The translations under genes and the position numbers were made by a program. A stretch of 64,000 bases of DNA, taken from Chrysopilus asiliformis. Taxonomy: Eukaryota; Arthropoda; Insecta; Diptera; Rhagionidae. Position 1 is the first letter of the stretch. Each line of letters begins with the position of its first letter. Location of the stretch: positions 31,398,184 to 31,462,183 of the forward strand of contig OZ035961.1 of assembly GCA_964034945.1 (NCBI GenBank). The letters run 5' to 3'. The notes below the pieces were generated by a model. It made no database searches. It was not told the DNA's origin and saw nothing but the letters and a program-made list of their open reading frames with translations. This document shows positions 1 to 11,231 of the stretch, in pieces.

Positions 1-171
1 AGTTCAGTTTTAATCAAGTCATCTACTATTTCCAAAAAATATCATATTTTACCATTTAGCCAATTGTTTAGCATGTATCTATCGCTCGTTTTGATTGATA
101 AATAATTACCTGTCGAGACTTTCACATTTCCTTTCTTCTAACATGATTTTTGTCTGCAAAAAAAAACTTTA

Positions 172-411
172 AGATTCAAAATAACGACCGACCGTTTCTT
201 GGTGTCATTTGCTCCCGTACCAAGACTAGGTCCAGCGGTGCTACCACCAAGAGTCAAAAGAGCTAAACTCGAACAGCCGGTGTTAGAATCATCTGACGCC
301 AAATTGGCAAATTCGAACAGTTTTTCTTGGCACCAGGCGCAAGGTGCTAGCACCGTGTCAAAAACGAAAACGCACAAAATTCAAGTGTTTCAGCGACCCC
401 AAATTATATAG
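172..411 (+). CDS. possible terminal exon of an unknown gene at the left edge
   Basis: I do not recognise this product. The stretch 180-405 is more GC-rich than its surroundings. It is open on the plus strand, ending at a TAG at 409-411. The plus-strand reading contains PPRVKRAKLEQP, which resembles a c-Myc-type nuclear localisation signal, followed by a Ser/Lys-rich tail. No convincing splice acceptor and no ATG were found upstream, so if real it is a last exon whose gene lies to the left of the window. The minus strand is also open over the same bases and reads Gly/Ser/Thr-rich, so the coding strand is not settled. The call rests on composition and the basic motif only. Confidence 0.25.
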   Translation, partial: RFKITTDRFLVSFAPVPRLGPAVLPPRVKRAKLEQPVLESSDAKLANSNSFSWHQAQGASTVSKTKTHKIQVFQRPQII

Positions 412-1221
412 AAAAGAATCTTATATCATGTGATTACAGTAAACAATTCGATCAAATGAATCATAAAATGAATATACCATCCCGATATGTAACCCTTCGT
501 ATTAAATCTATCCAGAAAAAAATTGTTAGATTTGCCTCAAATATCGCCGCTTAAGTATTGTTTTGACGTATACGCCAAAATATTCACGTTTAAAATTTGA
601 GTGTAATTTATGCCAAATCTTACATTCGTTTTTTAATTAGATGTCGAAAACGACACGATAGTATTGCGAACGATTTTGCGTAATTTTTCTATACATCAAA
701 ATATGTTTTTGGCTATTAAGATTGTTTCCCGAACAACAACGGGTATTCGTCTTATATAACGTTTGCATTAAAAACTATGCAGATATATGGAACCATTAGT
801 AATTTCCCACAATATTTTACCTAAAAAAGAAACTTGAGTATCACTAGAGAAATTACTTAAACTAAAATCCTACCTCTGAGTTTTGGGGAAAATATTTAAC
901 ACAGAATCTTGGTGATTTAAAAATCTAATGCAATATTGTTTCAACTTTTCTTAATCTAAATATTTACCAAAGAAATCGTTGCTGTGAAAAGTTTTTCAGG
1001 TTAATTGTCAGCTGTAATTTTAACAGTTGAAATTAGGTTAGGAATTGCGAACGCGGGCTTTTCAAACTTTTAAATTGCCGTTAGTTTTAAACCATCCACA
1101 AGCTAAAATCTATAATAATCTTACGGATATGTAACACAATAAAGATTGTGACTTTTTTCTGATTGAACATTTTGAGGAAAAATGCTTTTTCCCTTCACAA
1201 GCAATTTGTTCTTATTTTACC
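412..1221. other. AT-rich intergenic stretch, no gene seen
   Basis: No long open frame, recognisable repeat or RNA gene was seen. It probably contains the 3' flank of the exonuclease gene, which ends at 1222 on the minus strand. A further 3' exon of that gene could be hidden here, because its last donor-like site at 1293 is ambiguous. Confidence 0.5.
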
Positions 1222-2328
1222 TTAATAGCATTCCAAAAGTAATTGATTTTTTGTAATGGAAATTATACGTTGAAATTTAATTAAACTACTTACATAAACA
1301 TCTATTGCAGCATACATTTTTTGATTCTCATCTAATGGAGCCACATGCCATTGACTCATTCGTACCTTTCTGTTTTTATCAATTCGCAATTTGCACTGAA
1401 ACCAGACATAAAATAATAATAAAAAAAGTAACTTGTTTACACAATTTACAATATATGAAACAAGCCTTTCCATACTCCAGCGGCCGCCAGTGTTTTGTAC
1501 TTCATTGCACCAAACACCCAAATCGACACATTGATCGACCATCTTCTGCACTTTAGCTTCTGGGAAATCCCTCTCCAGTTTACGAAAGTCGCTAAAAATA
1601 GATATTACTACTGATTTAAAAAAAAAAATACAAAACTCGTTACTTTTTAATGTTAACTCCATGCAAGCGGGTTTTATCGTGGCTCAGTAGAGCCAAAAGT
1701 ACTGCGGGTAATTTCTTCAGTGCAAAAATATGAAAAACATAACACAAATTGATATCCGCGCAAATTTGAATAACAGCCGATTTTCCACTTCCTGTCTTGA
1801 AGGAAAACGGCCACTCCATATCGAATGCAATCGGAACCACATCTTTCTCATGGTTTTCAACCCAAGTCCTGGAATTTTAATCAGATAAACTTTAAATACA
1901 TTTAAGTCGAAGATGTCTTACAATAATTCATCGCATTCAGCCGCAATATCGTGAAAGTCGGTCAAATACTTAATAGAGCCTTTATATTCGATAAATGGGT
2001 ACTCCGCGGGTTTCAACTTTGGTTCCGAAATAGAGGAAGTGTTGCGGACTGATCGACGAGGAGCTGGATTAGTTTCGTCGAACGGATTCCTATCGCTATT
2101 TGAATTGCTCCGCAATACTCTTCTAGTGGGGCCCGAAACACCTGTTTTTGTCTCTAAAGGCTTCCGTTCAATCATGGTACCCTACAAAATATTTTACAAT
2201 GGACAAAAATACAATGGACAAAATATTTTTTCAATGTTTTGCCGTTGAAAAGGTTACAGTTTTACCTCGTTCTCGTCAGTTTTAAGGTTCATCAGCCAAA
2301 TGGGAAGTTTCCTCCTGGAATTACTCAT
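1222..2328 (-). CDS. WRNexo: WRN-type 3'-5' exonuclease without helicase
   Basis: This is a DnaQ-fold (DEDDy) 3'-5' exonuclease orthologous to insect WRNexo, the stand-alone counterpart of the exonuclease domain of human WRN, expected to act in nuclear DNA repair. Exons read in frame: 2328-2266, 2181-1922, 1868-1644, 1591-1450, and 1395 to the stop at 1222, giving about 287 aa. A short first exon (starting [11 protein letters not shown]) joins in frame to an exon containing a second Met at 2175. The active-site set is complete: Asp124 and Glu126 in FDMEW, Asp184 in NIKNDFRKL, and Tyr258/Asp262 in YAAIDVY. The GRWSMERLV and VRMSQWHV segments are family signatures. No RecQ helicase follows. The last 23 residues are uncertain: GTAAGT sits right after DVY, so they may be intron read-through and the true last exon may lie further downstream. 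Confidence 0.9.
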
Positions 2329-2506
2329 TTTCGCACTGCAAAAACTATTTTCTTTTGTTTGGCTAAAAAGCTGGTTTTAAACTTTCAGCGGGAAGATGCC
2401 GGTAAATGTCAAATTACCGTATTTTTGCGGTAGAAGTTTTAAGGTTAAGTTGAACTTTATTGAACTTGGAGGGTTTTTTTTAACTGTCGTTGATTTTTAA
2501 TAAAAT
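2329..2506. promoter_or_regulatory. bidirectional promoter, WRNexo / Nup43
   Basis: Only 178 bp separate the two divergent start codons (2328 minus, 2507 plus). Both core promoters and both 5' UTRs must therefore fit here or overlap the genes. No clear TATA box was recognised. Confidence 0.5.
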
Positions 2507-3815
2507 ATGGATTCAATAAGATTGAGTGGGTCTTTTGTTTCGGAAAAAATTTCGAAAATTCGCTGGTTGAGTGATTCGCAAGGAGAAAACAATAGATTTC
2601 TCACCGGAAGCTGGGATTCTTTGGCAAATCACATTCAAATTTGGAGCCTCGAAAAAAATCAGTACTCTGACGATGAAAACGACTTTATTCCGAAAAGCTG
2701 CAACAAATTAAACTTCCAAGGAGATGTAAGCGGTTTAGAAATCTTCAGCGAAACAAAAGTCGTTGCTTCATCTACGTTAGGTAATTATTTGAATGCAACA
2801 CGGAAACAAATTTTCCTGACTCGTTTTTTAACGCAGGTTTTATCAGTCTGATTGATATCGACCGGCAAACAGATGCTATAGAAGTGGCAAAAACTTCAGA
2901 TAAAATACATTACTTCCGAGATAAATCTGCTCCCTGCACCGCGATTGCAGTTCTCGGCAACGATATTGCATCTGTCGGAGAAGATGGAAGGTAAAATCTG
3001 GCTAATATTTTAATTTTTTATTTCATAGTCAATGGTTCTAGGCTCAATATTTTGCGGCCAACATCAACAAAAATTGAAACAGTTCAGACCATAGATAAGG
3101 CGGATAGCTGCTCATTAACGGCAGTGTCCATATTAAATTTTAACGAAGTAAAGCATACTTAGAATTCTATCCAAATCGCTACTGATAAAAAATATATTAT
3201 GGTTTTCTTTTTCAAATATATAGATTTTAGTTGGAAATCGAATGGGTGTTGCAAAAATGTTCGATATCCGTACGAAGGACAATAAGGTTTCAGAAACATT
3301 TTTGATTTCCTGTGAGGACGAGAGAAAATCAAATTCAGTAACGGGAATCTGCTACCATCCTGATCAAAAGCACATTGTAAATGAGATTGTTTGTTACTTT
3401 AATGTAATTAGCATTGATTAATTTACAGATCCTACTAGGGAGTGAAGAAGGCTCGATAACTGTTTGGGATTTAAGAAACCCGAATTTTCCAGCATCCTAT
3501 CTCAGTGCACATACAAACAGCATAACAGAACTCGCTTTTCACAAAACTGAGTCCACGAAATTATTTACAGCCTCGGAAAATGGTGAATTATGGCAATGGA
3601 ATCAGAATGTTATGCACATAGCCAGTGATGATATTCACAGAGACACTGAAAACATTAGTCCTTGGTTGAATGGTGAAAGGGCAAAAAACAAGATAAACGT
3701 TACCTCTCTTATAACAGGCATTCGAAAATCAATTAATTCGTTCGATTCGCAAGGCTCCAAAATAATTTGCGGTTGCGACAATGAAGCAGTTTATTTCATT
3801 GAAAATATGTATTAA
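2507..3815 (+). CDS. Nup43: nucleoporin Nup43 (WD40 protein)
   Basis: This is a WD40 beta-propeller subunit of the Nup107-160 (Y) complex of the nuclear pore, which also acts at kinetochores. Exons 2507-2780, 2837-2990, 3042-3147, 3224-3376 and 3429-3815 join in frame to 357 aa, close to the usual length for the family. Blade signatures are visible: HIQIWSL near the N-terminus, LGFISLIDID, VGEDGRLNIL, NRMGVAKMFDIR, GSEEGSITVWDLR and ENGELWQWN, with the conserved SAHTNSITELAFH segment before the last blade. All introns are short (50-80 bp) with GT-AG ends. An ATATAAAGAAAAG stretch near 3865 is a weak poly(A) signal candidate. Confidence in the ortholog is high from the exon-wide fit to the Nup43 propeller. 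Confidence 0.88.
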
Positions 3816-4188
3816 ATTACAATGTCATCAAATAATTTTTGTATTTTAACTGTTTTATTCAAATATAAAGAAAAGATTGTTGTAATTTTGTTTTTGTTAC
3901 CTTGATTTTTTTTTCAAAAACCGTATATTTACAAGTAATTTGGCCTCACATATAATGAAAATTTCTGAGGGCCTATCATGGGATACGATCGCAATCGTAA
4001 CAATTAGAAATTGTGTGTTGTTAGTGTTTCTACTAACAACAAGCGAATCCCGATCATTACGATTACGATCATATTCCATAATAGGCCCCAGAACTATATT
4101 TATATACCTTTTGATAAAAAGCTTCCTCCCACTTGATTTGCCTCTCGTCCCTTTTCTGACAAAACTTTTAGTTAATTTACCACAGAAT
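3816..4188. other. Nup43 3' flank, no gene seen
   Basis: AT-rich flank between the Nup43 stop and the hAT relic. Bases 3970-4085 contain a short imperfect inverted repeat built on CGATCGCAATCGTAAC and CGATTACGATC motifs. Nothing else was recognised. Confidence 0.4.
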
Positions 4189-4196
4189 ACCTAGAG

Positions 4197-4959
4197 CAGG
4201 CCTCGGCACCATGTATGTAGTGATTTACTACTACTCGAAAAAAAATTAAGTTTCTTCATATACTATAACACAAAATGAGAAAACGCATCATTTTCATTTT
4301 TTACGCTCTTTCGCTTTTGATGGAGACGTTTAGGAACAGTGAACTACACAATTTATCATTATGCAATTTCAGAATCATTTGTTCCGCCTAAAGGAAATTT
4401 CTCTAAAAAAACTTTCTTTAAGTTGTCAACCTGTCTTACTCTTTCTACTTCATTGCATCGGGCAAAATCGAACTTATGACAGCTGTTGTAATGGCGTTTT
4501 AGATTGAATTTATTATTCGACATGTAACTGCAAACTAGACATTGACGGTTATCATTATTTGTGGTTATTAAATATTTGTTTTCCCAATCCCACGACATAG
4601 TATTTGAATTTGAATATGAGCGCTTCATAATGGAAATAGAAAACTAAAAAAATCAAATTTCTGAAAAAATTTCGTACATCAGTGTTCTTTGGGAAGCTAT
4701 TATAATTTTGGAGAGCAAATGTATACACCCGTACGCATCAACAGCAGAAATCATACTGAATGACTGTCGTAGGCTCGCTCCATCGATTGTTAGTCAATCG
4801 ATTGATTTCGGCTGCCGAAGTGGCCGTCGTCAACCAACACGTATCATTGCGTTGGAGAGTCGAGTAAAAATGTTCATACATTGATTGTATTCTCGTAAAA
4901 TTTGAATAAAAATGTTATCGTATTGAGGAGCCAGACGAGCCAAGCAGTGCCGAGCTCTG
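4197..4959. mobile_element. non-autonomous hAT element with 8-bp target duplication
   Basis: The element begins CAGGCCTCGGCAC and ends GTGCCGAGCTCTG, whose reverse complement is CAGAGCTCGGCAC, so the termini form a 13-bp inverted repeat with two mismatches. It is flanked on both sides by ACCTAGAG (4189-4196 and 4960-4967), a perfect 8-bp direct repeat as made by hAT transposases. At 763 bp it is far too short to encode a full hAT transposase. Inside it is a decayed zinc-finger reading frame on the minus strand. Confidence 0.85.
4359..4628 (-). pseudogene. zinc-finger N-terminal remnant of a hAT transposase
   Basis: An 89-codon open frame with a BED/SPIN-DOC-like zinc finger: CLVCSYMSNNKFNLKRHYNS followed by CHKFDF, giving a C-x2-C-x12-H-x4-C pattern. 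This matches the DNA-binding N-terminus of ZBED/GTF2IRD2-like hAT transposases. No RNase H-like catalytic region or dimerisation domain follows before the element ends, so this is the stump of an internally deleted transposase. Confidence 0.6.
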
Positions 4960-4967
4960 ACCTAGAG

Positions 4968-5576
4968 AATGCAGCTCAAAAAAATTGCAGTTAATAAACA
5001 TTCGACGTCGAAAAATTTCAAGTGTTGGTGCATGCTGTTGGTTTTCTGTTGATTATTTAAACATGGGCAACAAAACTTGTATTTGGCCCCCATTCCCTTT
5101 CAAATAATGGAAATCAAAACACACAGTTTGATTTGAATTTCACATTAAACATTAACCGATGCGCCTGCTTAAATAAAATATAATGAATGAGAATATCTTG
5201 AGAAGAAATAAATTAGTTAAAATGAGAAGAAATAAAATAGGTCTCTAGAGTGACATTACCCTTAAAAGGTAATTATTTTCAGTTTCTGAAATATTTTCAG
5301 ATGTGTTTTGTTTGTTTCTTACAAATTACCGCGTTTTATACGATTTTTTTATTTTAATTATTTTTTTTTATATGTTTTCTTTATTTTAATTAAGAGTTGG
5401 GCCAAGGCACCGTTGGTTTTTTATGTTTGTTTGTCCAAACAATGCTTTCTGACGACAGTATCACACGTTTCCTGTAAGGAGAGTTTCTATAGCAACGATT
5501 AAAACGAGAAATAAATACCGACAGCAAAATTAAATTATATTTTTGTCACGATTATTATTTTTAACCAAAATTAAAT
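4968..5576. other. intergenic, DRC3 upstream region
   Basis: AT-rich sequence between the hAT target duplication and the DRC3 start. It must contain the DRC3 promoter. No recognisable core element, repeat or RNA gene was identified. Confidence 0.4.
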
Positions 5577-8500
5577 ATGACTGAAATGGAGCCAGTAGTT
5601 CCTGTACCTCAAGATATTATTTATCCAGAACTGGAGCCGAGCGTAATAAATTATGAAATTATAGCGGAATCAATTCGAGAACACGGATTTAAGGGCGAAG
5701 CAGGAAGATTACAGAAGTTAGAGCCGATCAACTACCAAACCGTGACGACATTACGATTGGAATTCAAGAGTATTGTTTTTTAATTCAAATTCAATTTGCC
5801 TTGCGGAGCATTTTGTGTAAAATAAAATTTTGGAAACTATTTTTTTTAGATATCTTAAAAATAGACCATTTATGGATTTTACCAAACCTTGTGAAATTAT
5901 CTTTAAACTACAACAAACTTGATAAAATTGAAAATCTCGAAATGTTGACTAATTTAAAGGAATTGGATCTCTCCTTCAATTACATTGAGAAAATTGAAAA
6001 CTTGGACAACCTGAAATTGCTTAAAGTATTGAGTTTGTTTAGCAACTGTATTAAAAGGCTTGAAAATTTAGATGCTTTAGAAAATTTGGTAATTTTGAGT
6101 ATTGGAAAAAACCAAATTAACACTTGCGAAGGGGTATGAAATTCTTTTTTTTTTTTAAATTAAATCCTTTCCAAGTAAATATTTCAGATAGAACGATTTC
6201 GTTTTATGAAGAAGCTTCGCTGTTTGAATTTAGAAGGAAATCCTATTGCAAAAAATGAGGAGCATCCTATCCGAGTCTATATCGCTGCTTTTCTGCCTGA
6301 CTTGAAATATTATGAATATTCTTGTATTAAGGAAGAGGAACGCACGAAGGGCAATGAAATATATCAGTAATTTGGAAATTTATAAACGTATTTATATCAT
6401 TAAAAGAAAAAAAAATCTCTTAAGGCGGGAGTTACGAGATTTAGCTGCAAGTCAACGGGAGGAAATTGAATGTAGAACAAGAAAAGCTAAGGCTGAGGAA
6501 GACGAAAGACGGTTATCATCAAGTTTCGTGGAACGTCTGAATGAAACTCAACTTTTTGATTCACTTTTTGAAGATAATGGTGAAGAGAGAATTTTATTCC
6601 TCATTGATGATGTAAAAGAAAGACTGCTCAAGGAATATCGTAATGACTATTATGCGATAACTCAAGAAATATACAAATTAGGTCTCGCCAGGTACGATGA
6701 ACGGTTGAAGGAGATTGCAATGTTTAATGAATGTATTGAAAACGCAAGATTGGCAGTACAGAAGCAGGGCCAAGAGTATGTACATTGTATATAAAATGTT
6801 GCAAAAATCTTTTTTTTCCCCGTAAATGTAATAATTAACTTTTGTAGATTGGTCGATGACTTGATTGATTTTCGTGACGAGCAACTTCTGGAAGCTCGAC
6901 CTTTGTTGGTCAAAATTGAATTGTTTTCTTTTCAAAAATCTGAAGACGGCAAGCGACCTAAAGAAATTACTAAGTGTATGGAGAATCTGGAAAAAATTGT
7001 TAATAATTTTCATGCTAGAATAGATGTAATATGGCAGAAATTAATGGAAAGTGAAATTCAATTATTCGAAGGAGTTGAGGTGGGTTGGTTTTACTATTCT
7101 TGATAGAATATCGTATTTAATAGTAGCTTTATACAAAGTATTAGAATTTAAACCCTTATTTGCCGGCTTAAAGTATTTTGTATACATTTTAGAATTACCG
7201 AAAAAAAAATCCAGAAGTGACGATTGTTGAGAAAATAGCATTGCACAAATTTAAAAATTCTGATTAAGATTCGTGATCAGCGACCTCTAGGACCTCTACT
7301 GCAAATTTTCTCCAAAATTAAAAGGAAAATAGAAAATTTGTGTTTTGCATAGATAGTCGTACCAATTTTACTTTATTATAAATGATACTCCTTTTTTCGA
7401 GCGGGATCCTTTTGTTTTATTTGGTCCTTTTTCTGCTCGAAACAAAAAGTATATCAAAGAAACAACTGGAACTATGGGTGTAGCTATAGATTTATCAGTG
7501 GGGTTTAACTAAGAGCCTAATCTACTAAATGTAAAACAGGGTTGTCAAACTCAATGACCTTCAAGAGTTACTGAATTAATATTAGCACTGAAAATTTACT
7601 TAACAATGTACATACTATCAAAACATAAGAAAAGGATGCGCCGCAGGCAAAACTTTAAAAAAATCTACTCCATACGCGAAAACTATTGAATATGAGCTAC
7701 AGGCGAAAAATTGCGGGCCAGGACAAGGACAAGCTAGAACAACAAATGCATCTACTTATTTATCCTTTTTTGGAAACGAAATATCCTGTTTTTGTTCAAA
7801 AAGAGTAGGGCTATGCATAGATGATCTTCCTATTTCCGATCTATTAGTAAAAACTTTGTGAAAATCGCTTCAGCGGTTCAAGAAACAGCTGAAGGAGGAT
7901 TACAGGGAAAGGGTGGGTAGATTTAAGTGAGGGAATTTTCTTAAGGCACGATCTATCTAATGGAACATTCCATGGACATGAATACCGCAAAAAGAAAAAT
8001 TCTGGCGTTTGACAATTTAATTTTATTTAAACATTAAATTTACGAGATAAGAAACTCAAAATGTAAATCAGATTTTTTTCAAATTTATTAATTACTCATT
8101 TATTAAAATATACCCTTTAATTCTTTGTTTAAGGACGCAATTAAAAATTTCAATCACATTATTCAAGATATGATGAATAAATTTGTGGAAATGGAACAGA
8201 CTTATTTCGTGCAACTTCGCGATGTTACAAATAATTTTTCTGACACCCTTCGTGAAACAGTTATGCGGTTCATAACTTTAAAATCTGCTTCTGGTGAAAG
8301 CTATAGAATCCCAGTTGAACTCAAGCACTGCGTTGAGAATACCGACGTTATAGGAAACCTTGTGACCGGAATGCGTCAATTGCATTTACGGAAAATTGAC
8401 GCTAGAGAAGAAAGACTCGTGATCAGAAGTAAAACTTGGGTCACCGAACTAATTTCAAAAATGCAACAGTAATTATAATAAGTAAAAAGTTTAAAAAAAT

Positions 8501-8642
8501 GCTAGTATTTTCGTTTTTCAGGGATGAGATTGAAAGAAATCGTGCTAAGATAATGGAAATAAATTACTTTCTGGATCAAATGCGAGATTCATTTGAAGTT
8601 TTACAAAAAGAAATTCGTGAAGAAATTTTTGATGAAGATTAA
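5577..8642 (+). CDS. DRC3: dynein regulatory complex subunit 3 (LRRC48-like)
   Basis: This is a component of the nexin-dynein regulatory complex that links outer doublets and controls dynein activity in motile axonemes; in an insect that means mainly sperm flagella and chordotonal cilia. Exons 5577-5769, 5850-6133, 6188-6366, 6407-6775, 6848-7079, 8134-8468 and 8522-8642 join in frame to 570 aa. The N-terminal third has leucine-rich repeats (LVKLSLNYNKLDKIENLEML, LKELDLSFNYIEKIENLDNL, LKVLSLFSNCIKRLENLDAL, LVILSIGKNQI) and an LRR cap (LNLEGNPIAKNEEHPIRVYI). The rest is charged coiled coil, with the family motif LFEGVEDA across the 1-kb intron. One intron (6367-6406) is only 40 bp yet restores frame exactly. 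An AATAAA lies near 8757. Confidence 0.9.
7190..7440. repeat. diverged family B repeat remnant in DRC3 intron
   Basis: The segment GATTCGTGATCAGCGACC at about 7268 matches the core of the 121-bp units at 63.2-63.6 kb almost base for base. The surrounding sequence is otherwise decayed. It explains part of the unusually long sixth intron of DRC3 (7080-8133). Confidence 0.45.
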
Positions 8643-8810
8643 GTCTGGATTTTTCAAATTTGCGTTTCCGTAATCCTAGAAAAAATATAATAAGGGTTGC
8701 ATATCGCTTTTCCAGAAAACAACATTTTGTAATTGATTATATTTTTTGTGTTTTCAAATAAAATCTTTAAAATAAATTTTACTTTAAATTTTATTTCTTT
8801 AAAAAAAACT

Positions 8811-9420
8811 GGAAGACGGGATCTCCACTGTTCTTCTGTCTATTAATCTGTGTACAAATTTTCACAAAAACTACTTGAACTACAAGTATGAAATGTTTAT
8901 ACTTATTTTGTTCTGGGAAGAGAATATCCTATCAACTTTTGGTGGAAGGGTGTGGCCAAAAAAAGGGCTTTTTGAAAAAACAAACCCCCAATTTTGTTAT
9001 TCGCAATTTACTCGAAAATGGCGTTTTTCAATTTCTATATGAAAAAATTTGAAGATGATAAAACTTCCTACACTTTTGTCTTTTACTGAAACTTGGTATC
9101 TCAAAACGTTCTCGAGATAATGCAAAAATTTCTGTTTCTTGCAATTATTTTATTTCAAACATACTTTTTATAGAATCAAGAAAATGAGGATTTCTACAAC
9201 TTTACATTTTACTGTAATTTACTATCTTTATTTTGTCTCTGGATATTTTAATAGAAAAATTTAAGATAATAAAATTCTGCACATATACGTATATGTATAT
9301 CAAAAACCACAGCGTTTCCTAGTGTGCTGGGGGTAGTTAATATTAGTATAAGAAAGTCGATTGCTGGCCACATCTGATATTTGTTAAGTAAAACACAAAT
9401 TTTACTTTCCCCTACTATTT
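8811..9420. repeat. dispersed repeat, relative of 23.29-24.0 kb
   Basis: Shares several landmarks in order with 23290-24008: a TCTGTGTACAA start after a GTCT-like run, a CAACTTTT block, an ACTCGAAA/ACTCCGAAA block, a TTTTACTG..ACT..GTATCT block and the final TATAAGAAAGTC..TGCTG..CACATC motif. It lies between DRC3 and FKBP39. No protein frame was recognised. Confidence 0.5.
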
Positions 9421-9974
9421 TATAGAAACTCAAGGAATGTGCTTTCTAACGCGGTCAATTTTAGAGAAATCAATTGATTCGGGTTAATTAAAATTTCAAA
9501 GCAAAAAACAAATTGAAAGTTTGCGTTAGGTTCAAATTTATCAAAAAAAAATGAAGAAAATTCAGATGTGGTTGAGTTTTGCGGTCAGTTTACGTTTTAT
9601 CGAAATTAAGACGATAAGATTTCAATTAATCGAAATCAGTCCCAGCGAGGTAGATTTCGTTTTCAGATTTAGTTGTGTAAAATATAGTTAGGCTATATTT
9701 TTGATTTTTCGAAGGAAATAATTCCTGGAAATGACTTTCGGTAAGTCAAAACATCATTAAGATAACTTATAAGAGATAAGTCTAACACATCATTCGGATA
9801 AGAAAAACTAGTAATGTTATTGAGAAATTTTTTTATTAATAGTTAAAGAATACAAAATGAATAAAACGTAGACTATAATTTCGTTTAAAAAGTAGAAGGT
9901 TCTTCATAACAGTGTTTTTTTTCATAACTCAAAATGTAACTGGCTTAAGTGTTTCTATCTTATCGACTGGAAAT
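9421..9974. other. intergenic / FKBP39 3' flank
   Basis: AT-rich stretch with no gene seen. It includes the 3' UTR of the minus-strand FKBP39-type gene. Confidence 0.4.
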
Positions 9975-11231
9975 CTAATTAACGTGCTTAAGTTCGACTT
10001 CGAACACAAGCGTGCTGTTTGGCGGAATTACTGGTGGTGATCCTTTAGGTCCGTAAGCCATATTTGGCGGGCATGTGATTCGTCTTTTGCCTCCAACCTT
10101 CATTCCTGCTACACCGACATCCCAGCCACGAATCACTTCCCCTCGGCCAAGGCCGAATTTGAATCCGGCTCCTTGTTTGCTGCTATCGAAAACCTTATTG
10201 TTTGACTTGAGACGTCCTTCATAGTAAACTTGGACTTTTTTGCCCGGCTTCGCTTCAGCGCCATTTCCCACTCGGATGTCCTCTACTTTAACACCGCCTT
10301 GCAATGATTTCTCACTCCCCTTTGGAGATTTTTCCTGTTGCTTCTGCTGCTGTTTTTCCTTCTTTTTCTCCTTCTTCGACTTCTCTTTGGCCACGACATT
10401 GCCGTTCTCCATACCGTTCTGTTTTACTTTGTCCAATTTCGCTTGCTTGGGCTTCGGTTCCTGGATCTCTTCCTCATCGCTGTCTGAATCATCGACGTCC
10501 TCGTCATCGTCCGCCTCATCGCTATCATCATCGTCGTCCTCATCTTCGTCACCAATCTGCTTCAAGGCTTTCTCTGCATCGAAATCGCTGTCTTCTTCAT
10601 CTTCATCGTCCTCTTCTTCGTCTTCGGCAGCCTTCAAAGCTTTCTTGTTTCTGGCTGAGTTTGGCTTTTCCTGTTTTAGCGATTTCATTACGTTCTCCAT
10701 TTCCTCGTCCTCCAAGTCTTCCTCGCCGAAATCTAGGTCATCTTCCTCAGGAAGCATGTATCCTGTCAAGTGGACACATCCGTTTCCTACAAACCGAAGA
10801 ACCAGTTATCGCGCTTAATCGAAAGGATCAAATAAAAAAAAAATACCTTGGCTTGTGAATGCGATCTCCTCGCCCTCTGCAAAATTCAAGTCGAGTGTGA
10901 CTTGTTCGACTTTGTTTTTGCGTAAATTACAGAGAATGTAGTTATGTTGTTCTGAGGTTAGAATCAATTGAATGGTCTCATCGCCGCACAAAGCCGTATC
11001 CAGTACCGCTTGAGAAACGTGGAATGCCTTTGTAACTTTTTGCGAGTACCGCTTGTTTGACTTTAAAATCAACCCTGAAACAGTAAATTTGTAACTTCGG
11101 TTAACACTCAGCCCCAAAATTGTCTCGGTTTCAACGGAGCCCCAGCAGACATTTTGTTGAACCCCACGTGTTCTGACCGGAATTCGGTCGTAATTTCAAG
11201 ATAACACGCAATTGTACTTACCCCAAAACAT
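9975..11231 (-). CDS. FKBP39: FKBP39-type nucleolar peptidyl-prolyl isomerase
   Basis: A nuclear/nucleolar FK506-binding protein with a nucleoplasmin-like histone-chaperone N-terminus and a C-terminal FKBP prolyl isomerase domain, matching insect FKBP39. Exons 11231-11222 (10 bp, encoding MFW and one base), 11074-10847 and 10786-9975 give 349 aa. Residues 1-85 are the nucleoplasmin-like core (MFWGLILKSNKRYSQ, then LDLNFAEGEEIAF). Next come three long Asp/Glu/Ser tracts and a Lys-rich stretch, the usual histone/rRNA-binding linker. The C-terminal ~100 residues carry the FKBP landmarks VQVYYEGRL, FDSS, GEVIRGWDVGVAGMKVGGKR, CPPNMAYG and the final FEVELKHVN. The 10-bp first exon is unusual but the junction preserves MFWG, as in relatives. 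The acidic region produces large shadow frames on the plus strand. Confidence 0.93.

Noticed and set aside
10240..10858. Two long plus-strand open frames (Ser-rich and Arg/His-rich) opposite FKBP39
   Set aside because: They are shadows of the acidic GAN/GAR-rich tract of the FKBP39-type gene on the minus strand; there is no independent start, splice or family signal.
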